Of a stretch of 64,000 bases of DNA, positions 29,098 through 37,897 are shown piece after piece. The translations under genes were made by a program, and so were the position numbers. How positions within the stretch are numbered: position 1 is the stretch's first letter; every line of letters starts with the position of its first letter. The DNA is taken from the NCBI RefSeq assembly GCF_001186365.1, contig NZ_LDTZ01000015.1, positions 372,001-436,000 on the forward strand, written 5' to 3'. Source of the stretch: Gordonia jacobaea (lineage in GTDB: Bacteria; Actinomycetota; Actinomycetes; Mycobacteriales; Mycobacteriaceae). The notes beneath the pieces are model-generated. The model was given only the letters and a program-made list of their open reading frames with translations, did not search any database and was not told where the DNA came from.

Positions 29098-29835
29098 ATG
29101 GGAAAGGATAGCGCACCGGAACCGCAGAGCGGAATCGGTGTCCTCGACAAGTCCGTGATCGTATTACGGGCCGTCGCGCAGGCTCCGGCCAACCTCACGG
29201 AGCTCTGCGAGCGCACCAACCTGCCAAGGGCAACGGCCCATCGGTTGGCAGTCGGCCTGGAGACGCATCGCCTGCTCGCACGCAACGCCGCCGGACGGTG
29301 GTACCCCGGGCCGGCCCTGGGCGAATTGGCGTCGAGCGCGCACGATCCCATCCAGGAGGCCGCACTCATGGTGCTCCCCCGACTGCGTGAGATCACCGGC
29401 GAATCCGTTCAGGTCTATCGCCGTGAAGGCTCCGAACGCGTCTGCATCGCGGCCATGGAACCGCCAACGGGACTGCGCGACACCGTACCTGTGGGCACCC
29501 GCTTCCCGATGAGCGCGGGCTCGGCGGCCAAGGTCCTGCTCGCCTGGGCCGAACCGTCGACTCAGCGGGCTCTTCTGCACGACAGCGTCTTCAGCGAACG
29601 TGCGCTCTACGAGATCCGCCGACGCGGCTGGGCGCAGAGCGCCGGCGAGCGAGCCGCGGGTGTCGCCAGCGTCTCGGCACCGCTGCGCGACGCCAACGGC
29701 GATGTGGTTGCGGCGATCTCGGTCTCCGGGCCGATCGATCGAATGGGCCGACGCCCGGGCGCGCGGTGGGCGGCCGATCTACTCGCCGCCGCCGAGGCCA
29801 TCCAGAAACGGTTAGTGCCAACCGCGCGAGGCTGA
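29098..29835 (+). CDS. ltbR: IclR-family regulator of leucine genes (LtbR/NdgR type)
   Basis: A 245-residue IclR regulator. It has an N-terminal winged helix (about 15-75; [20 protein letters not shown]) and a C-terminal effector domain with [38 protein letters not shown] and [12 protein letters not shown]. It is divergent from leuCD with 114 bases between the starts. In corynebacteria LtbR and in streptomycetes NdgR occupy this place and repress or activate leuCD and other amino acid genes. That it controls leuCD here is inference from position. Confidence 0.87.
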   Translation: MGKDSAPEPQSGIGVLDKSVIVLRAVAQAPANLTELCERTNLPRATAHRLAVGLETHRLLARNAAGRWYPGPALGELASSAHDPIQEAALMVLPRLREITGESVQVYRREGSERVCIAAMEPPTGLRDTVPVGTRFPMSAGSAAKVLLAWAEPSTQRALLHDSVFSERALYEIRRRGWAQSAGERAAGVASVSAPLRDANGDVVAAISVSGPIDRMGRRPGARWAADLLAAAEAIQKRLVPTARG

Positions 29836-29841
29836 TTCGGT

Positions 29842-29847
29842 TAGCGT
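29842..29847 (+). promoter_or_regulatory. Leaderless -10 box of the PPOX gene
   Basis: TAGCGT (TANNNT) lies exactly 6 bases before ATG 29854. It sits directly after the IclR stop, so the PPOX gene may have its own leaderless transcript. Confidence 0.5.
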
Positions 29848-29853
29848 CTGGGC

Positions 29854-30372
29854 ATGGGAACAAACCAACGTCAACAGATCGTCATGTCCGACGCCGAGAT
29901 CACCGACTTCGTCGAACGCAGTCGCACAGCAACTCTCGCGACCCACGGCGCCGACGGCGGCATCCACCTCGTCGCCATGTGGTACGGCGTCATCGACGGC
30001 GAGATCTGGTTCGAGACAAAGGCCAAGTCACAGAAGGCGGTCAATCTCGGCCGCGACGCACGCTGTTCGGTCCTCATAGAGGACGGCGACACCTACGACA
30101 CTCTGCGCGGCGTCGCATTTGAAGGACATGCGGAGATCTACGACGATCCCGACCATTGCCACCGCATCGGCGTGAGCGTCTGGGAGCGATACACCGGCCC
30201 CTACACCGACGAGATGAAGCCCTTCGTCGACCAGATGATGCACAAGCGCGTCGCTGTGCGGCTCGTCCCGGCGCGCGTTCGGTCCTGGGATCACCGGAAG
30301 CTGGGCCTCGACCCGATGCCGGTCGCCGGGTCGACGGCGGTCATCGACACCTCATCGACCTCACCAGCCTGA
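29854..30372 (+). CDS. PPOX-class (pyridoxamine 5'-phosphate oxidase fold), possibly F420-dependent protein
   Basis: A 172-residue split-barrel flavin/F420-binding-fold protein. Characteristic segments are TATLATHGADGGIHLVAMWY, IWFETKAKSQKAVNLGRDAR and a C-terminal VAVRLVPARVRSWDHRKLG. It corresponds in place to M. tuberculosis Rv2991. The fold can bind F420, FMN or biliverdin. F420 is plausible because cofC is nearby, but no substrate can be named. It follows the IclR gene by 18 bases. Confidence 0.8.
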   Translation: MGTNQRQQIVMSDAEITDFVERSRTATLATHGADGGIHLVAMWYGVIDGEIWFETKAKSQKAVNLGRDARCSVLIEDGDTYDTLRGVAFEGHAEIYDDPDHCHRIGVSVWERYTGPYTDEMKPFVDQMMHKRVAVRLVPARVRSWDHRKLGLDPMPVAGSTAVIDTSSTSPA

Positions 30373-30438
30373 CTGGCGCATTCTGATCGGCGCATTTCGA
30401 TTGACGCTCTCGATGGTGCGCAATAAAAGGCGGCAACG

Positions 30439-30474
30439 AAAAAGTGCACCTCTCGGAGGAGAGGTGCACTTTTT
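30439..30474. terminator. Strong bidirectional intrinsic terminator
   Basis: A perfect 16-bp stem: aaaaagtgcacctctc at 30439-30454 and gagaggtgcacttttt at 30459-30474, with loop ggag. There is a T-run on both strands. It ends the PPOX gene on the plus strand and the tRNA-Glu transcript on the minus strand. Confidence 0.92.
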
Positions 30475-30478
30475 GTTG

Positions 30479-30551
30479 TAGCCCCGACGGGATTCGAACC
30501 CGCGCTACCGCCTTGAGAGGGCGGCGTCCTAGGCCGCTAGACGACGGGGCC
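30479..30551 (-). tRNA. tRNA-Glu (anticodon CTC)
   Basis: A 73-base cloverleaf on the minus strand. It has acceptor GGCCCCG/CGGGGCT, D-arm GTCT...GGAC, anticodon stem CCGCC/GGCGG with loop CTCTCAA (anticodon CTC), and T-arm GCGGG-TTCGAAT-CCCGT. No CCA is encoded. It is close to gltX and to tRNA-Gln. Confidence 0.95.
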
Positions 30552-30601
30552 AAGACTCGATATTCAGTTGTAAAAGCCAGGGTTTGGTGTCCCGGCTTTC
30601 G

Positions 30602-30673
30602 CTGGGGTACCAGGACTCGAACCTAGAATGGCGGTACCAGAAACCGCTGTGTTGCCAATTACACCATACCCCA
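30602..30673 (-). tRNA. tRNA-Gln (anticodon CTG)
   Basis: A 72-base cloverleaf on the minus strand. It has acceptor TGGGGTA/TACCCCA, D-arm GTGT...ACAC, anticodon stem GCGGT/ACCGC with loop TTCTGGT (anticodon CTG), and T-arm CTAGG-TTCGAGT-CCTGG. Discriminator base G, CCA not encoded. It is upstream of tRNA-Glu on the same strand, 50 bases apart, so the two may be co-transcribed. Confidence 0.95.
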
Positions 30674-30758
30674 AAGGTCTCGTTCTCCGTGAGGAAAACA
30701 ACCTGCGATAGCCTAGCAGAGGCCGACCGGGTTACTACAAATCGCCTGGTCAGACCCG

Positions 30759-32237
30759 CTAAATGGCCACCTGGCCCACCGCCGAGCGGAGCCGCGCGAG
30801 GCTCTTGTCGCGTCCGAGCAACTCCATCGACTCGAACAGCGGCGGGCTGATGTGCGATCCGGTGATCGCCACCCGCACGGGTCCGAATGCCTTTCGTGGT
30901 TTGAGCTCGAGTCCGTCGACCAGCGCCGTCGTCAGGGCTTCCTGGATGGCATCGGTATTCCACTCGGCAAGCGAGGACAGCGTCGAGATCGCGGCGTCGA
31001 GGACCGGCGCGGCGTCGGCGCCGAGGTTCTTTGCTGCCGACTTCTCGTCGATCGCGAACTCGTCATCGCTGACGTAGAGGAACGAGATGAGCGGCCATGC
31101 CTCACCGAGAACCTGGATGCGGGTCTGTACCAGTTCTGCGATCGTGGCGAACTGCTCGTCGTCGATCGGATCGGTGAACAATCCCTGGGTGACCAGGTAT
31201 GCCTTGAGCCTCGCCGCGAAGTCGTCGAGTGCGAGCATGCGGATGTGCTCGGCGTTGATCGCGTCGGCCTTCTTCTGATCGAAGCGTGCCGGGTTGGAGT
31301 TCACGTCGCGGACGTCGAATTTGTCGATCATCTGGTCGAGCGTGAACACGTCGGTCTCGTGGGAGTAGCCCCACCCGAGCAGGGCGAGGTAGTTGAGCAG
31401 ACCCTCCGGGAGGAACCCGCGGTCGCGATGGTGGAAGAGGTTCGACTGCGGGTCGCGCTTGGAGAGCTTCTTGTTGCCCTCCCCCATCACGAATGGCAGA
31501 TGTCCGAATTCCGGGACGCGCTCGGCGACTCCGATCCGGATGAGCGCCTCATACAGCGCGATCTGGCGGGGCGTCGACGAGAAGAGGTCTTCACCGCGCA
31601 GCACGTGGGTGATCTTCATCATCGCGTCGTCGACGGGATTGACGAGCGTGTAGAGCGGGTCGCCGTTGGCGCGGGTGAGTGCGAAGTCGGGAACGGTGCC
31701 GGCCTTGATGGTCGTCGGCCCGCGTACGAGATCGTTCCAGGTGATGTCGTCGTCGGGCATCGGAAGGCGGACAACGGCTTTGCGTCCCGCTGCGCGATAG
31801 GCCTCACGCTGTTCGTCGGTGAGGTCGCGGTCGAAGTTGTCGTAACCGAGCTTGGGGTCACGCCCTGCCGCGCGGTGACGTGCCTCGACCTCCTCGGGCG
31901 TCGAGAACGCCTCGTAGGCCTCACCCGCGTCGAGGAGTTGCTTGACGACGTCCTTGTGGATGCCGCGACGCTCCGACTGTCGATAAGGCGCGTACGGGCC
32001 CCCGACCTCCGGGCCCTCGTCCCAGTCGAGCCCGAGCCAGCGGAGGGACTCGAGGATGGCGTCGTAGGATTCCTGGCTGTCGCGCGCGGCGTCGGTGTCT
32101 TCGATCCGGAAGACGAAGGTGCCCTTGTCATGACGCGCCTGGGCGAAGTTGAACAGCGCGGTCCGCACCATTCCGACGTGCGGTGTGCCCGTCGGCGACG
32201 GACAGAAACGGACACGGACTCCCTGCGCGCTGCTCAT
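30759..32237 (-). CDS. gltX: Glutamyl-tRNA synthetase
   Basis: A 492-residue class I synthetase. It has the HIGH-equivalent [35 protein letters not shown], and the KMSKS-equivalent [11 protein letters not shown]. Because gatA, gatB and gatC are all in the window and no glutaminyl-tRNA synthetase is seen, it is probably non-discriminating and also charges tRNA-Gln with glutamate. The start ATG 32237 has TACGCT 7 bases upstream, a leaderless layout. It precedes tRNA-Gln and tRNA-Glu on the same strand. Confidence 0.96.
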   Translation of the reverse strand: MSSAQGVRVRFCPSPTGTPHVGMVRTALFNFAQARHDKGTFVFRIEDTDAARDSQESYDAILESLRWLGLDWDEGPEVGGPYAPYRQSERRGIHKDVVKQLLDAGEAYEAFSTPEEVEARHRAAGRDPKLGYDNFDRDLTDEQREAYRAAGRKAVVRLPMPDDDITWNDLVRGPTTIKAGTVPDFALTRANGDPLYTLVNPVDDAMMKITHVLRGEDLFSSTPRQIALYEALIRIGVAERVPEFGHLPFVMGEGNKKLSKRDPQSNLFHHRDRGFLPEGLLNYLALLGWGYSHETDVFTLDQMIDKFDVRDVNSNPARFDQKKADAINAEHIRMLALDDFAARLKAYLVTQGLFTDPIDDEQFATIAELVQTRIQVLGEAWPLISFLYVSDDEFAIDEKSAAKNLGADAAPVLDAAISTLSSLAEWNTDAIQEALTTALVDGLELKPRKAFGPVRVAITGSHISPPLFESMELLGRDKSLARLRSAVGQVAI

Positions 32238-32244
32238 GGAGGTC

Positions 32245-32250
32245 AGCGTA
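32245..32250 (-). promoter_or_regulatory. Leaderless -10 box of gltX
   Basis: On the minus strand TACGCT (TANNNT) lies exactly 7 bases before ATG 32237. Confidence 0.55.
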
Positions 32251-32280
32251 TCGAATGGGTACCGACCGCCGACCGCCTGC

Positions 32281-33105
32281 TCAGTCGCGGTGGCGACCGA
32301 GGAAGTCGACCAGCAGTCGATTCACCTCGGCCGGCTGCTCGAGATATCCGAAATGCCCGGCCTTCTCGACCTGCGCATACTCCGCTGTCGGGATCGCGTC
32401 GGCCACTTCACGAGCGAGCTCGACAGGAAGCCGTCTGTCGTCGCTGAATCCGACGACCAGCGACGGGACGGCGATGCGTCGGTACGCGTCGAGTCGGTTG
32501 GGCTCGTTCGTGTGGATTCCCAGTTGCGCACGCATGCCGGGCGTCATCTTCTGCTGCGAGAACATCATGACGTCGAGCCAGTCGCGGGTCGTGCGATCGT
32601 CGGCGAGTGTGTGCGCCGAGAGATTCAACTCGGCAGTGATCGCTGCCTCGTACTCGGGCGGCAGCTCGACCCCGTTGTCGTAGAGCGCACGCTCGCCCAC
32701 CGAGAAGGTCTCCTGCAGAACGGTGGTGCGCCCATAGGTCGCCATCATCACCGCGCCGCGGACGAGATCCGGTCGCGCAAGCGCAAGCTCCTGCGTGATC
32801 CGTGCGCCGAGAGAGGTTCCGACGACGAATGCCGGTGCAATGCCGAGCGATTCGATCAGGCTCGCGGTGTCGGCGACCATGTCGTCGAGAGTGAAGCCGT
32901 CGGCACACTCCGACGATGGCGCGATCCCGCGGTTGTCGAATGTGACGACCTCGTACCCCGCTTTCACAAGCGCGGGAACCTGATTGGCCTTCCACACCCG
33001 CCCGGGGCTGCCGCTGCCCATCACCATCACGACGGCGGGACCCGTCCCCGTGCGCTCGTAGGCGATCTCTATTTCGTTGACGTGTGCGACGCCCGATCCG
33101 CTCAC
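32281..33105 (-). CDS. Alpha/beta hydrolase
   Basis: A 274-residue alpha/beta hydrolase. The nucleophile elbow is [13 protein letters not shown] (G-T-S-L-G), the oxyanion region [14 protein letters not shown], the acid is in GFSDDRRLP, and the distal histidine is in [12 protein letters not shown]. The start is GTG 33105, which overlaps the FAH-family stop by 4 bases; the longer frame lies inside the FAH gene. Coupling to an FAH-family hydrolase suggests a shared catabolic step on a C-C bond or ester, but no substrate can be named. Confidence 0.85.
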   Translation of the reverse strand: MSGSGVAHVNEIEIAYERTGTGPAVVMVMGSGSPGRVWKANQVPALVKAGYEVVTFDNRGIAPSSECADGFTLDDMVADTASLIESLGIAPAFVVGTSLGARITQELALARPDLVRGAVMMATYGRTTVLQETFSVGERALYDNGVELPPEYEAAITAELNLSAHTLADDRTTRDWLDVMMFSQQKMTPGMRAQLGIHTNEPNRLDAYRRIAVPSLVVGFSDDRRLPVELAREVADAIPTAEYAQVEKAGHFGYLEQPAEVNRLLVDFLGRHRD

Positions 33106-33875
33106 GGCTTGTCGACCACCGGATTGCTCAAGGTGCCGATGCCCTCGACCGTGACCGAAACACGTTGTCCGGCAACCATCGGACCGATTCCCTCGGGAGT
33201 TCCGGTGAGTATCACGTCGCCCGGGAGCAGAGTCATCACGCGTGAGACCCATTCCACCAGTGCGCCGACGTCGTGAAGCATCAGCGACGTGCGACTGCGT
33301 TGACGTACCTCGCCGTCGAGCTCGGTGGTGATCGCAGCGTCGGACGGGTCGAACGTGGTCTCGATCCAGGGTCCGAGGGGGCAGAAGGTGTCGTAGCCCT
33401 TGGCGCGCGTCCATTGGCCGTCGATCTTCTGCTGATCGCGGGCGGTCACATCGTTGGCGACCGTGTAACCGAGGATCGCAGAAGCGGCGTCGGCAGCCTT
33501 CACGTCCTTGCACGGACGTCCGATCACGACGGCGAGTTCGCCCTCGAAGTCGACACGTTCCGACGACGGCGGACGCACGATGGGCACCTCGGGTCCAACG
33601 ATGGAGGTGTTGGGTTTGAGGAAGATCACAGGACTCTCCGGCGCTTCCGAGCCCATTTCGGCGGCGTGTGCCGCGTAGTTCTTCCCGACGCAGATCACCT
33701 TGGACGCGAGGATCGGCGCCAGCAATCGGACGTCGACCAAAGGCCACGATCTGCCCGTGAACGTCGGTGTACCAAAGGGATGTTCGGCGATTTCCTTGGC
33801 GATCGAGGAGCCATCCGACTCTTCGATCGAGACGAAAGCCACACCATCAGGACTCGCAATTCGGCCAAGACGCAT
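33102..33875 (-). CDS. Fumarylacetoacetate hydrolase family protein
   Basis: A 257-residue FAH-fold enzyme. KVICVGKNYAAHAAEMG, the metal-binding glutamates of RVDFEGELAVVIGR, and YTVANDVTARDQQ are diagnostic. Relatives act as 2-hydroxyhepta-2,4-diene-1,7-dioate isomerases, acylpyruvases or oxaloacetate decarboxylases. M. tuberculosis Rv2993c is in the same place. The start ATG 33875 has TAGTGT 7 bases upstream (leaderless). The stop overlaps the alpha/beta hydrolase start. Confidence 0.87.
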   Translation of the reverse strand: MRLGRIASPDGVAFVSIEESDGSSIAKEIAEHPFGTPTFTGRSWPLVDVRLLAPILASKVICVGKNYAAHAAEMGSEAPESPVIFLKPNTSIVGPEVPIVRPPSSERVDFEGELAVVIGRPCKDVKAADAASAILGYTVANDVTARDQQKIDGQWTRAKGYDTFCPLGPWIETTFDPSDAAITTELDGEVRQRSRTSLMLHDVGALVEWVSRVMTLLPGDVILTGTPEGIGPMVAGQRVSVTVEGIGTLSNPVVDKP

Positions 33876-33882
33876 ACCAAGA

Positions 33883-33888
33883 ACACTA
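33883..33888 (-). promoter_or_regulatory. Leaderless -10 box of the FAH-family gene
   Basis: On the minus strand TAGTGT (TANNNT) lies exactly 7 bases before ATG 33875. Confidence 0.55.
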
Positions 33889-34046
33889 GCGCACGCATCG
33901 CGTCCACTCTGTGGGACGTGAAATTGAGCCGACGTCGCATCAGTCTTAGAATGTGAACATTGCATCTCATTATTTGAGAGTCGTTCGAGATGCGCGACGA
34001 CGCCACCTGGCCACCGCTGCCAGGACACACCCGAGGGAGGTCCGCG

Positions 34047-35264
34047 ATGACGACCACGTCCACCATCACCAACACCAGGCGCTGGACCATGCTCGCGTGC
34101 TCGCTCATCGCCGCGATGACGACTGCGGTTGTCGTGGGAGGTGTCGCCTACCTCATTCCCGCGCTGCACACCCAGCAGGGCATGTCGCTCGCCCAGGCCT
34201 CTGTGCTGGCCACGATCCCGACGATCGGCCTCATGATCGCGATCGTCGGCTGGGGCACGCTGCTCGATCGATACGGCGAGCGGACGATCCTGCTGATCTC
34301 GGTCTCCATCACTCTTGTCGGCACATCCGCTGCCGCGATTACCGCGGCCGCCCAGGCGTCGTACGTCGCGATCGCGGCCTGTCTGTTCATCGCCGGAGTG
34401 GGTTCTGGTGCGGCCAACGGCGCGAGCGGACGCATCGTCGTCGGATGGTTTCCTCCCGAATTGCGTGGCACGGCAATGGGAATTCGGCAGATGGCACAGC
34501 CGCTGGGGATCGGCGTCTGCGCACTGACGATGCCAGTGATCGCCGCACGACACTCCGTCGCGGCCGCGCTGGCGGTGCCCGCTGTCGTGACCGCAATCGG
34601 TTTGGCTGCCGTCGTGTTCGGTGTGATCGATCCGCCCACACCGTCGACAACCGGCGCCACCGCCTCAGCGCAACGTCGAAACCCCTACCGCGAGAGCTGG
34701 TTTCTGGCGCGGGTCCACGCGGTCAGCGTCTTGTTGGTGATCCCGCAGCAGATGCTGTGGACATTCGTACCGACCTGGCTGATCGTCGCGCGGCACTGGT
34801 CACCCGCCGCAGCGGGCATTTTGGTGACGATCACCCAGGTGATCGGCGCGTTGGGCAGGATCGCGGCCGGTCGCTGGTCGGATGCCTGGTTGTCACGGAT
34901 GCGGCCGATTCGGCTGATAGCGCTCGGCGCGGCGGCGGCGATGGCGCTGCTCGCCGTCGCCGACTGGCTGCACACGCCGTTGGCGCCCGCATTGATGATG
35001 ATTGCCTCGGTGATCACGGTCGCCGACAACGGTCTCGCATTCACCGCGATCGCCGAATATGCAGGGCCGCAGTGGAGTGGCCGCGGACTCGCTATCCAGA
35101 ACACCGCCCAGTACCTGGCAACGGCGGCGACCACACCCCTCTTCGGACTTCTGATCGGCGCCGCAGGATTTCCGCTCGCCTTTCTCGTCAGCGCTGTCGC
35201 TCCCGCTGTGGCGACCCCACTCATCCCGAAAGACGCAGTGCCGCAGGAGGAGTTGGTCGCCTGA
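34047..35264 (+). CDS. Major facilitator superfamily transporter
   Basis: A 405-residue membrane protein with about 12 hydrophobic segments in two groups of six, split by a loop near TPSTTGATASAQRRNPYRES. The loop 2-3 motif GWGTLLDRYGERTILL (G-x-L-x-D-R-x-G-x-R) and its echo GRIAAGRWSDAWLSRMRP in the second half mark the MFS. The start is ATG 34047 because GAGGGAGG ends 6 bases upstream; the longer frame from 33990 lacks such a site. It corresponds in place to M. tuberculosis Rv2994. The substrate is unknown. Confidence 0.9.
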   Translation: MTTTSTITNTRRWTMLACSLIAAMTTAVVVGGVAYLIPALHTQQGMSLAQASVLATIPTIGLMIAIVGWGTLLDRYGERTILLISVSITLVGTSAAAITAAAQASYVAIAACLFIAGVGSGAANGASGRIVVGWFPPELRGTAMGIRQMAQPLGIGVCALTMPVIAARHSVAAALAVPAVVTAIGLAAVVFGVIDPPTPSTTGATASAQRRNPYRESWFLARVHAVSVLLVIPQQMLWTFVPTWLIVARHWSPAAAGILVTITQVIGALGRIAAGRWSDAWLSRMRPIRLIALGAAAAMALLAVADWLHTPLAPALMMIASVITVADNGLAFTAIAEYAGPQWSGRGLAIQNTAQYLATAATTPLFGLLIGAAGFPLAFLVSAVAPAVATPLIPKDAVPQEELVA

Positions 35265-35297
35265 CTGCGCGACACATTTCACCACCGGGTGAGACAC

Positions 35298-36290
35298 TCA
35301 TCGATGCGAGGATGCCTGCGCGAGACTCGCATTCACCAAACCTGCGGCCTGCTGCGCATCGGGAACGACGACGAGTTGACGGCTTCCGTCGGTTCGAGTG
35401 ATCAACAGGGCCGAGCCTGACCGCAGGACGATCCCGCGTACCCCACGCAACCGCCCGTGCACACAGAGCCGCTCACCGTAACCGCCGAAGTCGCGCAACG
35501 CGTTGACCTGAGTGACCTCAGCACGCACGACGTCACTCATCGGGACGGTCATCCGGGGCCATCCGACAACGCCCCGCACGGCGATCCGCTCCCGATCAAC
35601 AGTCACGCGGGCAGACCACAGGATCGCGCCGGCCAACGCGGCGATGACACCCGGCAGCAACAACCATGGCTCCCGCAGGAGCACCGCGAGCATGACAATC
35701 GACACCAGCACAAGGCCGAGGACGACCAGCGAACCCGCCGACGTCGATACCCGACGCTGCCACAAAAAGCGCTCTCCCACTGCGAGTTCGGCCATCGGTA
35801 GTTCGCCGACCGGCACAGGTGCTGCCTGCTGGGTCGGGCGCACCAGCGCAGCGGTGATCAGACCCACGACCAGTCCGATCACTCCCGCGACAGCGAGTTC
35901 GATTGCCGGAACACCGATCTCGTACACCGTGGCGGTACCGCGTTGGGAGCCAACGCTACCCACGATCCCGAGCACCATGAACACGGTCAGTCCGTTGACG
36001 AGTGCGAGCGCCAGTCGTAGCAGCCTACCGTCACGTATGAACCACCCCGCCGCACCTCCGAGAACCGCTCCGAGAACCGCAATCACCACCACGGAGGCGA
36101 CGACGCCGATCACACTCATCGTGCCGTCGACTCCGTGTGAGTTCCAATGCGTAGCAATCTCTTTCGGCAGCTCCGCGCGCCAGATACGCAAGAGCACCAG
36201 CGCGACGGCGAGCACCGCGATCGACGGAAGCGTGCCCAACAGGACCGCTGCCACCCTCCCCGAACGGCGTTGAGACGACGGATGGTTCAT
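35298..36290 (-). CDS. DUF1648-domain membrane protein
   Basis: A 330-residue membrane protein. The N-terminal DUF1648 segment (LPKEIATHWNSHGVDGTMS) follows the first transmembrane helix. About six hydrophobic segments are visible, and the C-terminal part has a PH-like beta pattern (ERIAVRGVVGWPRMTVPMSD and following). Proteins of this type are often encoded with YtrA-type GntR regulators and relate to SdpI immunity-type membrane proteins. The start ATG 36290 has AGGAGG upstream and overlaps the GntR stop by 4 bases. Confidence 0.8.
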   Translation of the reverse strand: MNHPSSQRRSGRVAAVLLGTLPSIAVLAVALVLLRIWRAELPKEIATHWNSHGVDGTMSVIGVVASVVVIAVLGAVLGGAAGWFIRDGRLLRLALALVNGLTVFMVLGIVGSVGSQRGTATVYEIGVPAIELAVAGVIGLVVGLITAALVRPTQQAAPVPVGELPMAELAVGERFLWQRRVSTSAGSLVVLGLVLVSIVMLAVLLREPWLLLPGVIAALAGAILWSARVTVDRERIAVRGVVGWPRMTVPMSDVVRAEVTQVNALRDFGGYGERLCVHGRLRGVRGIVLRSGSALLITRTDGSRQLVVVPDAQQAAGLVNASLAQASSHR

Positions 36291-36637
36291 GACATCCTCC
36301 TGGTGATTTCGACGTTCAGTTCCGCTGGCCCGACTCCGAAGCGGCGGGCCGCGTCGACGAGTCGGTCCAGCGCATCAGCGAGTTCGGCATTGCGCGGCGC
36401 ATCGCTGGAGACCACAGCACCTCGGCCCCTGCGAAGCTCGACCAGTCCTTCGTCGCGCAATTCTTGGTAGGCGCGCAACACGGTGTGGATATTGACGTCG
36501 AGCGATGCAGCGAGGTCGCGAGCGGACGGAAGCCGCTCACCCTGGGCCAGCTCTCCCCGCGCGATGCCGCCACGTACCGACGCGGCGATCTGGGTGAAGA
36601 TCGGCGCGCGATCTGCGGTATCGATGCGGATGAGCAC
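36287..36637 (-). CDS. GntR-family regulator, short YtrA type
   Basis: A 116-residue regulator. Its winged helix-turn-helix (about 10-75; APIFTQIAASVRGGIARGEL, LPSARDLAASLDVNIHTVLR) is followed by only about 40 residues, the YtrA-subfamily layout without a large effector domain. It starts at GTG 36637, 6 bases after a perfect TATGAT box. The start overlaps nothing upstream, and the stop overlaps the DUF1648 gene by 4 bases. It probably represses its own two-gene operon through the palindrome in its promoter. Confidence 0.88.
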   Translation of the reverse strand: MLIRIDTADRAPIFTQIAASVRGGIARGELAQGERLPSARDLAASLDVNIHTVLRAYQELRDEGLVELRRGRGAVVSSDAPRNAELADALDRLVDAARRFGVGPAELNVEITRRMS

Positions 36638-36643
36638 GCCCCA

Positions 36644-36676
36644 ATCATATAGTTCTAGTTCAAATAGAACAACTAT
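36644..36676 (-). promoter_or_regulatory. GntR promoter and overlapping palindromic operator
   Basis: On the minus strand TTGTTC (36667-36672) and TATGAT (36644-36649) are separated by 17 bases, and GTG follows TATGAT by 6 bases. The spacer and flanks hold gttcta-7-tagaac (36652-36670), with outer atagtt/aactat half-repeats, so a bound repressor would cover both promoter boxes. Confidence 0.75.
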
Positions 36677-36840
36677 CTTCGCCGCGTCGATCTGCCGCGC
36701 GCTGCGCTGCGCAGAAAGTTACGTCCCGTGGGTCGCTCGTATGTACCGGTACATGCGGATGTCCCGAGGGGCGCGGTTTTCTGCGGGTGAAAGTAGCGGG
36801 TGAGAGTATCTGCGCGGGTTGAGCCAGTGGCCACAAACGA

Positions 36841-36872
36841 CTCGGGCCGGAACCCGAAGGTTCCGGCCCGAG
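36841..36872 (-). terminator. Terminator after leuB
   Basis: A perfect 14-bp stem (ctcgggccggaacc / ggttccggcccgag) with loop cgaa, 15 bases after the leuB stop. Confidence 0.85.
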
Positions 36873-36886
36873 AAGAGGACAGCTGA

Positions 36887-37897
36887 CTAGAGACGATCCA
36901 GGATGCGCTTGCCGATCTCGCCGGTCGACAGCGTCGCGCCGTCGCGGTCGAGAAGATCGTCGGCGACGGCCTTTTCGACGCGGCGCGCCTCGTCGGCGTA
37001 TCCGAGGTGATCAAGCAGGAGCGCCACCGACAGGATTGCCGCGGTCGGGTCGGCCTTCTGCTGGCCTGCGATGTCGGGGGCACTGCCGTGCACCGGCTCG
37101 AACATCGAGGGGTTGGTGCCCGTGGCGTCGATGTTGCCCGACGCCGCCAGGCCGATGCCGCCGCTGACCGCTGCCGCGATGTCGGTGATAATGTCGCCGA
37201 ACAGGTTGTCGGTGACGATCACGTCGAACCGGCCCGGATCGGTCACGAGGTAGATCGTCGCGGCGTCGACGTGGCAGTAGTCGACGCTCACGTCGGGGTA
37301 CTCCGCGGCGACGGCGTCGACGGTGCGACTCCACAACGATCCCGCGAACGTCAGCACGTTGGTCTTGTGGACCAGCGTCAGATGCTTACGACGGTTGGTC
37401 GCACGCTCGAAGGCGTTGCGCACCACTCGTTCCACCCCGTAGCGGGTGTTGACGCTGACCTCGGTCGCGACCTCGTGCGGGGTGTCGACGCGGATCGCTC
37501 CACCGTTTCCGGTGTACGGACCCTCCGTGCCCTCGCGGACCACGACGAAGTCGATGTCCGGGTCGCCCGCCAACGGCGAGGTCACCCCCGGGAAACGATG
37601 CGACGGCCGCAGATTGACGTGATGGTCGAGCGCGAACCGCATCTTGAGCAGCAGGCCGCGTTCGAGCACTCCCGAGGGCACCGACGGATCGCCGATGGCG
37701 CCGAGGAGGATCGCGTCGTGCTCACGTAGCGACGCCAGATCGTCGTCGGTGAGCAGTTCTCCGTTGCGGTGGTAGCGACGAGCACCGAGGTCGTACTCGG
37801 TGACCGCCACGTCGGGCACGAGCGTCGTCAAAACTCCGAGTGCCTCGGAGATGACCTCCGGGCCGATGCCATCTCCGGCGATGACCGCGAGTTTCAT
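36887..37897 (-). CDS. leuB: 3-isopropylmalate dehydrogenase
   Basis: Oxidatively decarboxylates 3-isopropylmalate in leucine synthesis, using NAD+. The 336-residue protein has [35 protein letters not shown], the catalytic Lys/Tyr regions in [14 protein letters not shown] and [16 protein letters not shown], and the NAD-binding [20 protein letters not shown]. The start ATG 37897 overlaps the serA TGA by 4 bases, so serA and leuB are translationally coupled. A hairpin terminator follows. Confidence 0.97.
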   Translation of the reverse strand: MKLAVIAGDGIGPEVISEALGVLTTLVPDVAVTEYDLGARRYHRNGELLTDDDLASLREHDAILLGAIGDPSVPSGVLERGLLLKMRFALDHHVNLRPSHRFPGVTSPLAGDPDIDFVVVREGTEGPYTGNGGAIRVDTPHEVATEVSVNTRYGVERVVRNAFERATNRRKHLTLVHKTNVLTFAGSLWSRTVDAVAAEYPDVSVDYCHVDAATIYLVTDPGRFDVIVTDNLFGDIITDIAAAVSGGIGLAASGNIDATGTNPSMFEPVHGSAPDIAGQQKADPTAAILSVALLLDHLGYADEARRVEKAVADDLLDRDGATLSTGEIGKRILDRL

